From assembly GCF_949987535.1 (NCBI RefSeq), contig NC_080067.1, forward strand, positions 53,442,910 to 53,506,909: DNA of 64,000 bases, read 5' to 3'. The stretch is from Balaenoptera acutorostrata. Lineage: Eukaryota; Chordata; Mammalia; Artiodactyla; Balaenopteridae. Positions 12,856 through 24,960 of the stretch are shown here, in pieces. The translations under genes and the position numbers were made by a program. The notes beneath the pieces are model-generated. The model was not told the DNA's origin, ran no database searches, and worked only from the letters and a program-made list of their open reading frames with translations. Positions within the stretch are counted from its first letter, which is position 1. Each line of letters starts with the position of its first letter.

Positions 12856-14199
12856 ATTATGGAGAGGACTTTTTCCTGTTCCAAAGGAGCTTTCCATCCA
12901 TTTCTGGAGGCAAAGTATCTTTACATCAGATAGTTTTGGTACCCATAAAGTAAGTCCTTGATTAATCGTGAGTGGAAAAGAAAAAAAGTAACTGCTTTAA
13001 TTATTAAATCTACAAAAGACATCAAGAGGACTAGGATGGTGAGAGGAGGCTTCAAGATTTGAGAGGACCCCAAAAGATGGGTACAATTGCACTCAGCCAA
13101 GAAAAAGAGAAAACACATGTAGTTGGGGAGTTCTGTGAACCACAATACGAACGTACAAATATACAACAGATATCCACTTAGTTGATCATTTATCCACTCA
13201 AAAGCACTTGTTTATGTGAAGAGGACAATTTGGCTGAAATTCTTTTGGAGAAGATGGGAGACAAAATGTAAAGCTTTCACTTCTTTCTGATATGCTATAT
13301 ATAATTGTAAAACCTGGGGCAACTGTGTCATATTAGAGATAGAACAAGTAAAAGATGTATATCCCAAAGGAGAAAATATGAGAGAGGCTAACAAGAAATC
13401 TCTGTTCCAATTTCTCTAGCCCTAGCATGCCAAGTGGGGAAGTGACACTCAGGCCAAAATATAGTGATGTATTTTTGGAACAACTCTTGGCTTAGTCCAG
13501 GGTTTGGAATAATGATGGAGGGGTATTTTGGATGGTGTATCTGGTCTACTTTCTGTTGGCACCTCTGATGTTATTCCGAAGCTAGGTGAGCCACTCTGTC
13601 TTGTCAGAATGCAGGCAACTCTGGATGTCAGGCAGATGGCCAGGAACACCAAGAAAGGCCTGAAAGAGGGTCAGAGGTGGAGGAGGGAAAAAAAGGAGAG
13701 CTCAGTCAGTCCCATTCCCAGCTGGAGTACATACAAGAAGTGCTGGCAGTGTATGCCTTAGATCTACAGTCCAACAAAGAGTCTGAATAAAGGACAGTGG
13801 GTTACATCCAGTGACTGGGTTGGCCATGAACTTCCCAGACCGGTTAATTGAGGCGACAAGAAGGGACAGACACGAGAAAGATACATGACATAAAAAAGTC
13901 AGAAAAACAGAAATGCAGCCACAGGATGAAACCTATCACGAGATCCATAATGATCTGTTTTTCCACCTCTGCCTTGGTATCGCCTCTTTTTTTTCCTTTT
14001 TCTCTTTCTCTGCCACCAATTTCTCTGGCAAAACTCTCTGTCTTCTCCCTCACCCCTTTGCTTTTCTTTCCTGATTTCTGTTTTTAGCAACTAATTCTAT
14101 GAACACATTTTCAAGTTCAGGATTACACATCAGGATTTTTTGCAAACTATTTTTAGAGAATTTTTTTCAACAAACAAAGTGAGTGTTTAAGAGTTAATA
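12856..14199. other. Non-genic stretch
   Basis: No recognisable gene or repeat. Open frames up to about 80 codons on both strands are lysine/arginine- or pyrimidine-driven and show no domain. Confidence 0.5.
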
Positions 14200-15096
14200 T
14201 CAAGCATTTTCATCTTCTGGTAATGGTGAACTAGCTTATTGCAGATGAACTCTCCCACCAAAAACAAGAAAAAATGGACAACACACAGACACACGTATAC
14301 ACATAATTACATCTCTTTATCTCTCTTTCTCTCTGAATAGATAGATAGACAATTTTTATCCTTAGGAATTGGAAGCTTTTAAGGCAGTGAGGATAACAAA
14401 AGTCAAAATTTCCAAGATAAAAGAAATATAGAGAGGTAGAAAGCGGAGCCCAATGTCCTGTACAATTTTTTCCCCACTATATACTGATGCACAAGCAGAA
14501 GCTAAGAGGCTGAGAGCGTGAACAGATCTTCTGGAAGAGCTGGGTAGCAAAAATTGAAGTTTAGGCCTCACCAACAAGGAGTTCTCCAAAAGACCTCAGG
14601 CTTTCAGCTGGGACACCCCAAAGGGCCACACTTTTGGTGTAGGGGTAAATTGGAGTTAGACTGAACTTAGCAAAAACTAAAGTTCATTTGATAGTTTAAA
14701 ATTATCTGTCCCTACCTTGACTGCCTACAAAATTAACAACCTAAAACAAACAAAAGACAAGAAAGAGGAAAAAACTTCAGAGAAATCCAGATCCAGTAGT
14801 ATCAGGCACAGACTCATAAAATAACCATAATTAATATATTTAAGAAGATAAATAATAAGAGGATTTCAGCATAGAATTGAAATAAAAAAATAAAATATAA
14901 ATTATAGAAATGAAAAATACAATATTTGTAATTAGAAACACAATAGATGAGGTTACTATCAACCTAGACATAGCTGAGGAGGGGATTATTGAACTGGAAG
15001 ACAGATCAGAAAAAAAAAAAAAATCTAGACTGAAGCATGGAGAGAAAAAAGGATGGGAAAAAAACCCCCAAAACCAAAAAATAACATATAAAATAT

Positions 15097-15120
15097 GGGG
15101 CCAGGGGTGGGGGGCTGGGG
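15097..15120 (+). other. G-quadruplex-forming motif
   Basis: Four G runs (4, 4, 6 and 4 bases) with loops CCA, T and CT meet the canonical G-quadruplex rule on the forward strand. It sits within the old L1 relic in otherwise A-rich DNA. Confidence 0.8.
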
Positions 15121-15278
15121 AAGTTCTAGAAAGAAAGAAAAGAGAATTTTCTAAATCTGAACAAAAATGTCATTAGACAGAGTTAAAAGTATTGTGAACT
15201 CCAGATGGAATAATACAGAGAAAACACCACTTAGGCCATTCACAGTGAAACTTCAAACCAAAATAAAGAGAGTATCTT

Positions 15279-15464
15279 TTTTTTTTTTTAAACATCTTTA
15301 TTGGAGTATAATTGTAAATAGTATGTTAGTTTCTGCTTTATAACAAAGTGAATCAGCTATATGTATACATATATCCCCATATCCCCTCCCTTTTGCGTCT
15401 CCCTCCCACCCTCCCTATCCCAACCCTCTAGGTGGTCACAAAGCACCCAGCTGATCTCCCTGTA
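15279..15464 (-). mobile_element. Young L1 3' end with target-site duplication
   Basis: Poly(T) start followed by the reverse complement of the artiodactyl/cetacean L1 3' UTR (aacatctttattggagtat, ataacaaagtgaatcagct, tgcgtctccctccc), truncated after about 186 bp. It is flanked by agagagtatctt (15267-15278) and agagaatatctt (15465-15476), an 11/12 duplication. Its sequence closely resembles the 3' end of the long L1 at 51.2 kb. Confidence 0.9.
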
Positions 15465-17156
15465 AGAGAATATCTTAATAGTCTAAAGAAAATAGACCTA
15501 TTTCCTACAAACTAGCAATAAGACTGACAACCAATGATGAAGGTCAGAAACCAAAGTAATGACCTTTTAAAAGTGCTAAAAATAATAACTGACAACTGAG
15601 AATTCTATAACTTGTAAAAACATTGTCAAAGATGCAAAATAATGGCATTTTATGACAACCGAAACCTAAGATAATGTATCATCAACAGATACACACCGAT
15701 GGAAATATTAGAGGGAGTTCCTTTGGGAGAAGGAAAATGATCCCAGAGGAAAGCATGGAAATGTGGGAAGGAATAATGAATGCGCCACGGAAAGAGTAAA
15801 TATGAGGATAAATCTAAATAAATATTGACTGATTAAAACAATAAAGATAATGCCTTATCGAATTGAAAACATATGTAGAATTAAAATATGTGGCAACACT
15901 AAGAATACATAAAAGGCATGAGGGTGATAAATAAAGTAAAAGTATTCTAAGGTCCTTGCATTGTTTAGGAAATGTGAAAACTAATTAATATTAAATTATA
16001 AAAATCAAGAATAATTTTTAATATCTAAGGTAACCAACAAAAGAACAGAAAAGAATAGAAAATCCATAATTAACAAGCTAATAAAAGAGAAATTAAGGCA
16101 AGAAAAAATGGAAAAGGAATGTAGAAATGTTGAAACAAATAGGAAACAATACTTAGATGGTAGATTTAAAACCTAATATATAAGAAATAACTTTAAAGTT
16201 CAGTGGAGTAAATGCTCTAATAAAATACAAATATTACCAAGTTGTATTTCTAAGAAAAGCAACAACAAAATCATATGATATTTACTCTTTAAATATAAAA
16301 ATGTTTAAAAGTTAAATGATGGGAAAATTATATCTTACAAACCATAAACCAAGGAAATCTGGTATAGCTATACTAATATCAAACCAAGTAGACTTTAAAA
16401 TAGGAATCATTACTAGATCTAAAATAAGAATTTCTTAATGTTCCAAATTCTAAATTTCTCTCTACTTAGTTAAAGCAAAATTGATAGAACCAGAAGGAAA
16501 TATTAAAAAATATACAATCACTTTCATATACTTCACTCAGAAACTGATAAAAACAAATAAACAAACATCAGTAAGGATACAGAAAAATTGACATGATTAA
16601 CAAATTTAACTTAAATGACATCTATAAAACTACACACTTAACACCAGCAGAATGTATATTCTTTACAAATGCCCTTGAAGCATTGACCAAAATTGGACAT
16701 ATGCTGAACCATAAAACCAATATTAGCCAACTTGAAAGACTGAAATTATTTAAAATATGTTATCTGATCACAGTAGTATGAAGCTACAAATCAATCATTA
16801 AAAACATTTTCAAGTCCCCAAATATTTGAAAATTAGTAACACACTTCTACATAAACTGGGGTCAAAGATATCATAATGAAAATTAGAAAAAAAATTAACT
16901 GAATGTTAATAAACATATAACTATCAATACTTGTGAAATACATCAGCTAAAGTTATGCTTAGAAAGAAATATATACCCTCAAATGTGTATATTATCAAAA
17001 AGAAATGTTGAAAAATTAACTCTGTAAAGTAGAAAAGAAATCATAATGTGACAGCAGGAATTAATGAAATAGAAAACAAACATGCAATGGAGAAATTCAA
17101 TAAAAGCAAATTTTAATTATTTTTTAAATACTATTAGGATTAACAATAAAGCAACA

Positions 17157-17187
17157 CTGAGAGGGAGAGAGGGAGAGAGAGGGAGGC
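17157..17187 (+). repeat. GA-rich low-complexity tract
   Basis: About 30 bp of gagagggagagaggga-type polypurine sequence. Confidence 0.85.
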
Positions 17188-17330
17188 ATTAATTACCAAT
17201 ATCAGAAATTAAAATGGTAAAGCCTACAATTTACAATTAAAAAGAAACATAAAAAGATATTATGAGCAATTTTATGCTAATAAATAGGCACATGTCTAGA
17301 AAAGACTTTGCATGATAGTGTGCTAAACTA

Positions 17331-18094
17331 ATTATTAGCTTGATATTAAACTATCCTAAAGAATAGGTTTTAGATTAATACTCTGTATGGGTCTAAAATA
17401 ATCTCTCTTAGGACTATTCAGAATACCATTCTAATCATTTTCTGCCCCTCATTTTGACAACTGCAGGGTATTAGGAAATCCTTTAAGAGCTGTAGTACAG
17501 AATTAGCCCTTGTGGTTTTAGTTACAAAATCACATATGGAGATGTTTTAGACAGTGACAACACAGAGGTTCGCCGACATGGTGAAGGAGAGAATAAAAGC
17601 AGGGAGTTGAGAGTACTACATTATCCCAACCCTTCAAAGAGTTGCTTGGTATACATGCCAGGTCTTTGCTGAGGTCCAACAGGCCAAAGTGCCACAAATT
17701 CACTGGTGATGTGTCTGAATGTGTTTTCAGAGAAAAATGAACATTTGATGCAAAAGGTATTCTTCCCATCTCCCTGCAGTCTCTTTCTGAATCTTTTCCG
17801 GTTTCTCTATTTCTTCCCTCTCTGTGTATGAAAGAAAGACTTTCCCAAGTTCCATCTTCAGCCTGGTCTTCTTACATTAAACACAGTCCCAATTGACCAT
17901 TCTTTATGGATCACTCCCCAAAACCTCTAAGTGTGGCTTCTCCAGTGAACTCAGGACACACACCAAATCATGACACCCCTCACTGTTGAAAGTCCTCGAC
18001 CCATGATTCAAGCAATTCTGTCACTCAACTCCAAATGACCATCTCAGCTTTTACTGTTATTACGCCCTCCTACCCCACCTAGCAACCAAAGAGC
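17331..18094. other. Non-genic stretch
   Basis: No recognisable gene. The last 200 bases become pyrimidine-rich and may belong to the neighbouring L2. Confidence 0.5.
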
Positions 18095-18640
18095 CCCACT
18101 TTCCTGTCACAACGACATCTGCACAGGTCTACAAACTTTCTTTGCCCGCTTCTATTCACTCTCATACTCACTCCTCTCCCAGAAATGCCCTTTCCTTCTG
18201 GATCCACCTCTCACATTCTTCCTCATCTTTCAGGGGCTAGTTCAAACTCCATTTTATCTGAGAAGACTTTTTATATCAATTGCCCTCCCTTCTCTGCAGC
18301 CCCGCAATAATATTTACCTTTGCTAGATGAGTGCTCACTCATCCCGTTTATATTTTTAATAAATGAGTTATTTAAATTGTTTTTTCTGCTAGATGACAAC
18401 AGTGGGGACCACCTTTTATTCATCGTTACTTTTTCTCAGCTCTTTGTCCATATTTATACGATGTAATTAATAGAATCCTTTGACTTTTGAATTTTCTCCC
18501 TGAATGTTCATTTTGCTCATGCAGATCTCTATGCCTAAACTGTTCCTCTCCCCCTGGAAAAATCCTACTTATTCCTTAACATCCAGCACTTGTGTCGTTT
18601 CCTTAATGAATTCTCCCCCCATTACCACATAGAGCCATGT
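18095..18640 (+). mobile_element. L2 LINE 3' region
   Basis: Forward L2 text: cctcatctttcaggggctag, the actccattttatctgagaag segment and the following Pol-to-3'-UTR wording. A second L2-like block at about 18500-18640 (tgttcctctccccctgg) partly repeats it, so two fragments are possible. Confidence 0.65.
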
Positions 18641-20504
18641 TCATAATTTTTATATGTAAAATATACTTTTATTAGAATGTCTAAAAAGTATTTCTCACAA
18701 AGACATGATTTATCTGGCACTAAATTTGTGATGTGAAAGTTGAATTGTACGTACATATGCTTATTATCATCTTGAAACATTTTATTTTATTGTGTGTTAG
18801 GAGATATTTATTGTGGTAATGTGAATAACTGCAAATCTACATAATGTTGAAGCATATTTTAAAGCACCTTTGATTACCTGCAATTCTTTTGTATATGTAA
18901 TTAATTTTGACTAAATGTTACAACCAGATTGTGTGAGAAAAAAATATATTCCCACTAATATGCGTCTTCTAGAACAAAGTGTTTGAGGGCAAAGGCAGTT
19001 GCCACAAAATTGCAAAGTCAAAGGGAAAGTGTACAAGAATAGTGCCAGGAACCTCAATCAATGGTTCAGCGAGATTGCTTTGGCTAAAGGTAAGTGTCTT
19101 GGGAAGAACTCAAATTTGATCCATGTGGTGATGCTTTGGGAACAGCACTCCACCAAAAATTGAGAGCATACACGTAAAGTTCTCAGGAGTTGAAACCCGA
19201 CATTCAACCAAAGGCAATATTATTCAATGACAGAAAAATCATAACTCACTGAACATTTTTGATCCAGACCCACATCCAACAGTTGGATGTGTATGATCAG
19301 CTAAACAGTGTATGTTCTGTAGCAGGCACTCCTAGTACAATCTCGAATTTGTGCCATTATACCATACTTTAATCTTATCCTGGGTCCCATTTCTAGATAG
19401 GTGATGGTTTGAGATATTTGACTAAGTTGGTAGTTAAAAAAAAAAAAAGCAGTGTCACTTTCATTAGAGATACATTTTAAAAGATGAGTTGAGTTGCTAT
19501 ATCTCATCCTCTACTGGTTTTCTTCAAAAACTCATAAACCTTGTTCAAAACACTGGGACGGAGTGAATGGAAAGACAAAGAAAAATGACAGCTTTTGCTG
19601 TAGAAGTCACAGTTGAAATGGGAAGACAGAAAATATGCGTGAAACTATAAATAACAATAGGAAATACCAAAAACGAAATATGTAGCTTGTGAAAGTTTCT
19701 CTCACGTGAGAAGAGATTTAGCAGATTGCTAGGATGGGAAGGAAGAGGTAATCATTCTCTAGGGGAATAGCACACATTCTTAGTCAAGAGGCAGCAACAA
19801 TCAATGTCAGCCCAAGTATAAGTCAGAGAAAGAATGCAATGTTCTTCATTTAATTTTCTTAGATAATAGACTCATGAAACTTACCAGTTCCAGCATCAGC
19901 TTACACACTATATGTTCATGGTGCATGTATGTAATTTGGGTTCTCATCTTTTCTGACAGTTCTCCCATAAGTTATTCTTTTAACTGGCTGAGTTTAATTC
20001 TGCCAAAGTGATTCCATAGGCAGATATCAATGACAGATTTTGTATAAATTACCCAGCAGTTTTAGATTCTGAATTTTAATCTAGTGATAATTCTGCATTG
20101 ATAAGTGAGGTTGAATTTCAATGGGGAAACATGAAATACATTTCTTCATATTTGTGAAAATAATTCTGGTCAAAAATTATATGACCCAATCTTAGTAGGT
20201 AATGAGGTATGAATCATTTCAACAGAAGTTTGAGAAAGTTGCTTTAAAACTGAAATGACTAAGGTGTTTTTTTTTTCTTTCCTATTTTGCTACAATAGAT
20301 CTTCAAAGCTAGATACATACCACAATACTTATCCAACATGAGTGTTTTTGATTGAAGAAATATCTTTAACAGAAATAGGGTGTACCAATAATTTTTTGGT
20401 TGTGTCTTTCTTAAATTGATGGTTAGTTTTTTTCCATAGCTAACAATTTGGGATAAATCTGAAATATTCATTTAACAGTTTTAAACTACACTTTCTGTGG
20501 ACAG
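18641..20504. other. Non-genic stretch
   Basis: No recognisable gene or repeat family. Contains one splice-site-bounded open segment described separately. Confidence 0.5.
18973..19089 (+). other. Splice-site-bounded open segment (candidate exon, weak)
   Basis: 117 bp (39 codons) open in one frame. It is preceded by gcgtcttctag and followed by a near-ideal donor, AAG/GTAAGTG. The in-frame codon just before is TAG, so the frame does not extend upstream. The best branch-point-like CACTAAT lies only about 14 nt from the acceptor, closer than usual. The peptide is not recognised. Such pseudo-exons arise often by chance. Confidence 0.13.
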
Positions 20505-20665
20505 TTTCATTCATTCGTAGCCCAATAAATCATCTGGTGTTTATTGAATGCCTGCTTTGTGCTCAGCTCAAGCCTCTGTTTATGTGAGATTGGAATAAAA
20601 AACTGCATCCTTGGCCATGAAGAGACTGTAATCCAATTGGGAAGACAATCAGCACACAGAAATGA
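20505..20665 (-). mobile_element. L2 LINE 3' end
   Basis: Reverse L2 3' end: cattcattcg, gtttattgaatgcctgcttt, gtgctcagctc, followed by ccttggccatgaagagactg, in the L2 order. Confidence 0.75.
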
Positions 20666-20939
20666 TAGCAAACTTGACCAGACCAAATAGAATCAAACTT
20701 CTGAGAGTGTGGAAAAGGCCTCAGGTGTGGTTTAAAAAAAATGAGAAAAAAATTTCATTCTGAGGGAATCCCAGAAACTGAACAAGCAGAATTCAGGAGG
20801 TAAAGAGTGTTCCAAAGCCAAGGAGTAGCACTGACCGCCCCCCGTCATGTCCCAGGGCAGACGGTGCTCCTCGCTCCAGCAATGCCAGGCACCCTGGTCT
20901 CCACGGCACCCCTGCACTGCACACATTTCCACAGGCCAT

Positions 20940-21110
20940 GTCTTTACAACGTGCTCTCAGCCCCTCCTCTCATTTCCACATGCCCAAAAAGTATTCCTTC
21001 AAGGTCTACTTCAGATGCTGCCTCTTCCATCATGATTCCTAACTGACCCAGCTGTTTTCTTTCATGAACTCTTAGTCTGCACCTTTCTTACTGCAGGGCT
21101 ATTTTTTACT
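20940..21110 (+). mobile_element. Possible L2 LINE fragment
   Basis: The text tccttcaaggtctacttcag, atgctgcctcttccatcatg and cctaactgacccagct resembles the L2 3' region in forward orientation. Diverged and short, so tentative. Upstream, 20666-20939 holds a moderately GC-rich stretch with no recognised content. Confidence 0.45.
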
Positions 21111-21649
21111 TTGTATCATAGATCTTGGCATCTGGGCCTTAGGTTCTCACTTTTTTCCAAAAGCATCTTGACCCAAAGTGATTCTTCTTTAAACAGAGCC
21201 TAATAAGGGCTACACAGTTAGGATAACTTATTGAATGAATGGCTATGATAGAAACTAATCAACATATGTGGAATAAACTGTAAGTTACATATTTGCCTTT
21301 ATACCCACTTAAGTGATACTCGATAAACCAGGTGAAGTAGCACTCCAGGTCTTTGAGCAGAAAAAAAGATCTGCATGCAGATTACATACAAGAAAGAATA
21401 CAACCCAGTCTAGGGTGTTAGTGAAAAGGATTTGGTCCCAACTGTGAGGTCACAAGGGCAGGACCAGGCTATTGGTGGTGGTGTTAGGGGACAGAATGAA
21501 ACCACATGATTTGGTAGATATAGGGCATAAAGTAGGTAGATAATGAGTTTGGTATATTTCTAATTTTTAAGTTTCATAAAAGTTTGGACAATGTTTTGTG
21601 TGTCATGTTAGACATCACAATATTAAGCAGTGATTTGCAAGTGAAAGAG
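21111..21649. other. Non-genic stretch
   Basis: No recognisable gene or repeat. Confidence 0.5.
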
Positions 21650-21895
21650 GATCACCGGAAAGAGGACTGCTAAACTCTAATCCCAATCTGGGTTCCTAGC
21701 TGTGAGATGTTGAACAAGTTACTTGACATCTCTGATCCTCAATTTACTCAACCATACAATGGGGATAGTAATGTTAAGCTCTTTTGACTGCTCTGAAGAA
21801 GCAAGAAAAAGTACACAAAAGTGCCTACTGCAGTGTCTGGCACATTTTAGTAAGCTGGTTAAAGGTAATTATCAATGAATGTTTGCTGAATTTAT
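21650..21895 (+). mobile_element. MIR SINE
   Basis: Forward MIR over about 245 bp: gctgtgagatgttgaacaag, ttacttgacatctctgatcc, acaatggggatagtaatg and cagtgtctggcacattttag all match the consensus order. Confidence 0.88.
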
Positions 21896-22415
21896 AAACA
21901 AATACATTAGGATGGAGGTGGAAGGGAAGGAGCAAAGAAAAGACACACAGAAGGAGTGAAGAGGCCATTGGAAGAGAGTGAGAATAGTTCAAGGTCAAGA
22001 GAATCTGTGGGAGAGTTCAATGTCCTCTAATTGCTTTAAATGGTGGCAGAAGACCACGCCAAAGAGGTGAGCCTCTGTGAAAAAGGAGTTAGAACCAACA
22101 GAGTTCATTGTTGTGATCATATAAAGCATACCACAAAATGAAATCGACGCATCTTTAATATGAATAATTCTTGTTGGTTCATTAGGTATAAATAGTTTGG
22201 TATTAGGTATAAATAGTTTGGTATTAGGTACAAATAGTTTGCAGTTAAGATAATTGACTATTACCATTTATGGTTGCATGGCTTAACTGAGCACTTGTTG
22301 AATTAGTTAAGGAAAAAATAATGAACCAGGCAGAGGCCTTAGACTATGCAGCCATCTGAATAACAAGAGCATGGGGGTAAAGAATAGCCAATGACATGAC
22401 ACGTCATTCACTTAA
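21896..22415. other. Non-genic stretch
   Basis: No recognisable gene. Contains a 21-bp tandem repeat listed separately. Confidence 0.5.
22181..22242. repeat. 21-bp tandem repeat, three copies
   Basis: Units begin at 22181, 22202 and 22223 with attaggtataaatagtttgg. The first two are identical and the third carries a T-to-C change and a different last base. Because the period is a multiple of three, the overlapping reverse-strand open frame (21995-22267) shows a 7-residue repeat; I do not think it is a gene. Confidence 0.92.
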
Positions 22416-22723
22416 AGAACATGTCTCTCTTAGAGAACAGACTTGTGGTTGCCAAGGGGGAGGGAGGGTAAAGCAGTGGTGGATTGGGAGTTTGGGGTTA
22501 GCAGATGTAAACTATTATACGTGGAATGGATAAACAACAAGGTCCTACTGTATAGCACAGGGAACTGTATTCAGTATCCCGTGACAAACCATAATGGAAA
22601 AGAATATAAAAAGAATGTGTATATATAACTGAATCACTTTGCTATACAGCAGAAATTAACACAACATTGTAAATCAACTATACTTGAATAAAATGAATTA
22701 AAAAAAAAAAAGAACATGTCTCT
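22416..22723 (+). mobile_element. Young L1 3' end with perfect target-site duplication
   Basis: Forward L1 3' UTR about 270 bp long (tactgtatagcacagggaac, cactttgctatacagcag, caacattgtaaatcaacta), ending in poly(A) near 22699-22710. Flanked by agaacatgtctct at 22416-22428 and 22711-22723, a perfect 13-bp duplication. The left junction CTT/AAAG fits the L1 endonuclease preference. A 5'-truncated insertion. Confidence 0.92.
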
Positions 22724-24604
22724 TGCTTCTGCACACCCCATTTTTTCTAAAACTCCTAAATCTTAAAAGAATGAAGGGCAAGGAGCTTGTGGCATGAAAC
22801 CTTTTAGATTTCCTCAGGATATAGAAGACAATTTGGGTCAAAGAAAATGCCAGTTAAATACATCTACACCATATGATTATACCCCAGAATACCTATTGAC
22901 TGAGTATCTGTATTGTATGCTATCTTCCTCATACCTAAATGGTTTAGACTAAGAAGAACTAATGCATGGCATTCAGGCCAGCCTCTACCCTTATATGTGT
23001 CTGAGTTCTTATTCCTGAGCCTGAGCAAATTAGGCCCTACTTTGCCCATCAGCCTCAGTACTCCTTCCTTGGACTTGAACTCAGAATCCACCTCAACGCA
23101 TTGCTCTAGCCAGTCAACTACAAATGGATTGGAATCAACTTCTAAGTTAAAACCTATTTGTTATCCTTGGTTCAGATATTTATCTGCCTTAAGGCAGGCG
23201 TCTGGAACACATGCTAACTAAAATTCATGTCTAGTTCTATGAGCCTTAAAAATCTCAGTTCCAATCATCTAATTAGCAGAACAAGGTCATGATTATATAT
23301 AAGAAGAAAACACTTGAGTCTTGAAGCCTTAAGGTAAATCAAGTTCCTTAGTTTATGTCTAGTGTTGCATGGATAACTATAACTTTATTTGAGTACCTTT
23401 AGGTCCTTCTAACTGTGCATGTGTGCATTTGTGTTTATAGAATTACTTCCTATTTAATTTTACCCATGTTCATAATTTTATCCCACATTTACTTTCATAA
23501 TCACTTTTTTATATTTTTTATTCTAACCGTCGAGTGTTTCTGAACTGACAGGTAATTCAGTCTGAAGTCTTCTAATCATTCCTCTTGGCATTACTAATCA
23601 GTCTGGAATATGATGACAGTAACACACTTTTTGACCCCCTGGCACTATGAATGATGATACTCATATCGCCTTTAAGGAGAGCACACCTGGCTGTTCTCTC
23701 TTCAACACACTGGACAACAATCTGAGAAGTGTTTAAACATCAAGTATTCCAGAATTCAAAGCTAGTTTATGATCTTTCTACATCTTTATATATTTTGAAA
23801 GGTTTTTTCTTCTTTTTTATAATTTCCTTCCTTTCCTCAGTGTCATCCCTCAAATATTCCTGACTCTCCCTTCCACACAAAAGACCTCAAAGTTGTAGGT
23901 GTGCCTCTGTACTTATAGTCCTTTTTGTTACTCTTTACTTTTTCTCCCCCAAAAGCCATCATGGATTATTCTCGTTATATTTCTTTCCAATTTTGTGCAA
24001 TATTTTCCTCAAAGTTACGTTTAAGCAAAGAAGCTATACCATGTGCCTATTTACCATTTCTCTCATGGCACCAAAATAAATAGAGTAGAAGGTCTAACTT
24101 CTTTTGCTTCTGTAGAATACACATGCATGGCTCCAAGATTTTAGCACTTTCTGTATTGAAGGGCTGTTAGTAATTAACTAAATTCACCTAAAACATAGAG
24201 CAAAATTAAATTGTACTTCAAATAATTTTACTCTTTTTGTCATTTTTTCATTGCATACATGTATTGAATGGTATTAAAGAATGGTCTGAATAAATATTCA
24301 GTGACTAGAGTGAATACATAACATTTTGGGGGTTAATGGGAAGATTAGCCCGGCTGAAGCAGAGTGCTTAAAGCATTTTAAGGAGGAGTAATTTAGGTAT
24401 AAAGTCTAAAATCAACCAATCACCATAGGGTATTACAGCTTCGAAAAGATGGGCACCCCTAACTGTTACTTGGGTGTCTTTACAACATTTTAATTTTCAT
24501 GGGTCAGGGGGTGGGGTTCTTGCTAAGGTTTCTCCAATTCATCTTAAAATCAAACACTCTGGAGACCATTCTTTAACAACTCCTTTGGGTCATTCCAAAA
24601 CACC
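22724..24604. other. Non-genic stretch
   Basis: No recognisable gene. The longest open frame (22913-23221, forward, 102 codons) has no domain I know. Confidence 0.5.
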
Positions 24605-24960
24605 TCTGTTATGGAGATTAATACTCTGGTTCTAAGCCAAAAGCATGGTTTTCAGATGTTACAATTACCTGTTCAGCTTCTCAGGGGCAATTACTTGAAA
24701 GGAGTAAATGCTCTGGCTACAATTGCCTCTGTGAGAGTCACAGTAATTGCCATTCATCAGGGCAGCAACCTGCTGAGGGCATCCATTCATAAACTGTGAG
24801 CCATCAATAAACTGGAACCTCGGCCCCTGGTGCCAACATGCTTTACACAATGAAATATTATTACTGGCAATTAGGTAAACAATGAGCCAACCCGGAAATG
24901 GAAGAGAGATTGCCAGTGACTACCTTAGCGCGTCATCCGCAGATGTCTTAAATCTTTTCC
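24605..24960. promoter_or_regulatory. Candidate conserved enhancer-like block rich in homeodomain sites
   Basis: Complex, repeat-free sequence with CAATTA at 24662-24667, 24688-24693 and 24868-24873, TAATTG at 24744-24749, AATTGC near 24721 and the forkhead-like GTAAACAA at 24875-24882. Such spacing is typical of developmental enhancers. Function and conservation are inferred from appearance alone. Confidence 0.35.

Larger units (their letters stand above)
14200..17330 (+). mobile_element. Old L1 (L1M/HAL1-like) relic, ORF1 to start of ORF2
   Basis: Forward-strand L1 remains. The ORF1 region is recognisable around 14780-15020 (agaaatccagatccagtag, gaactggaagacagatcag) and again at 15480-15800. 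From about 16330 the endonuclease-region text follows (ggtatagctatactaatatc, aagtagactttaaaatagg), then the part matching ttatgcttagaaagaaat near 16950 and the gagcaattttatgctaat part near 17265. Many stops and gaps. A younger L1 3' end sits inside it. Confidence 0.75.
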
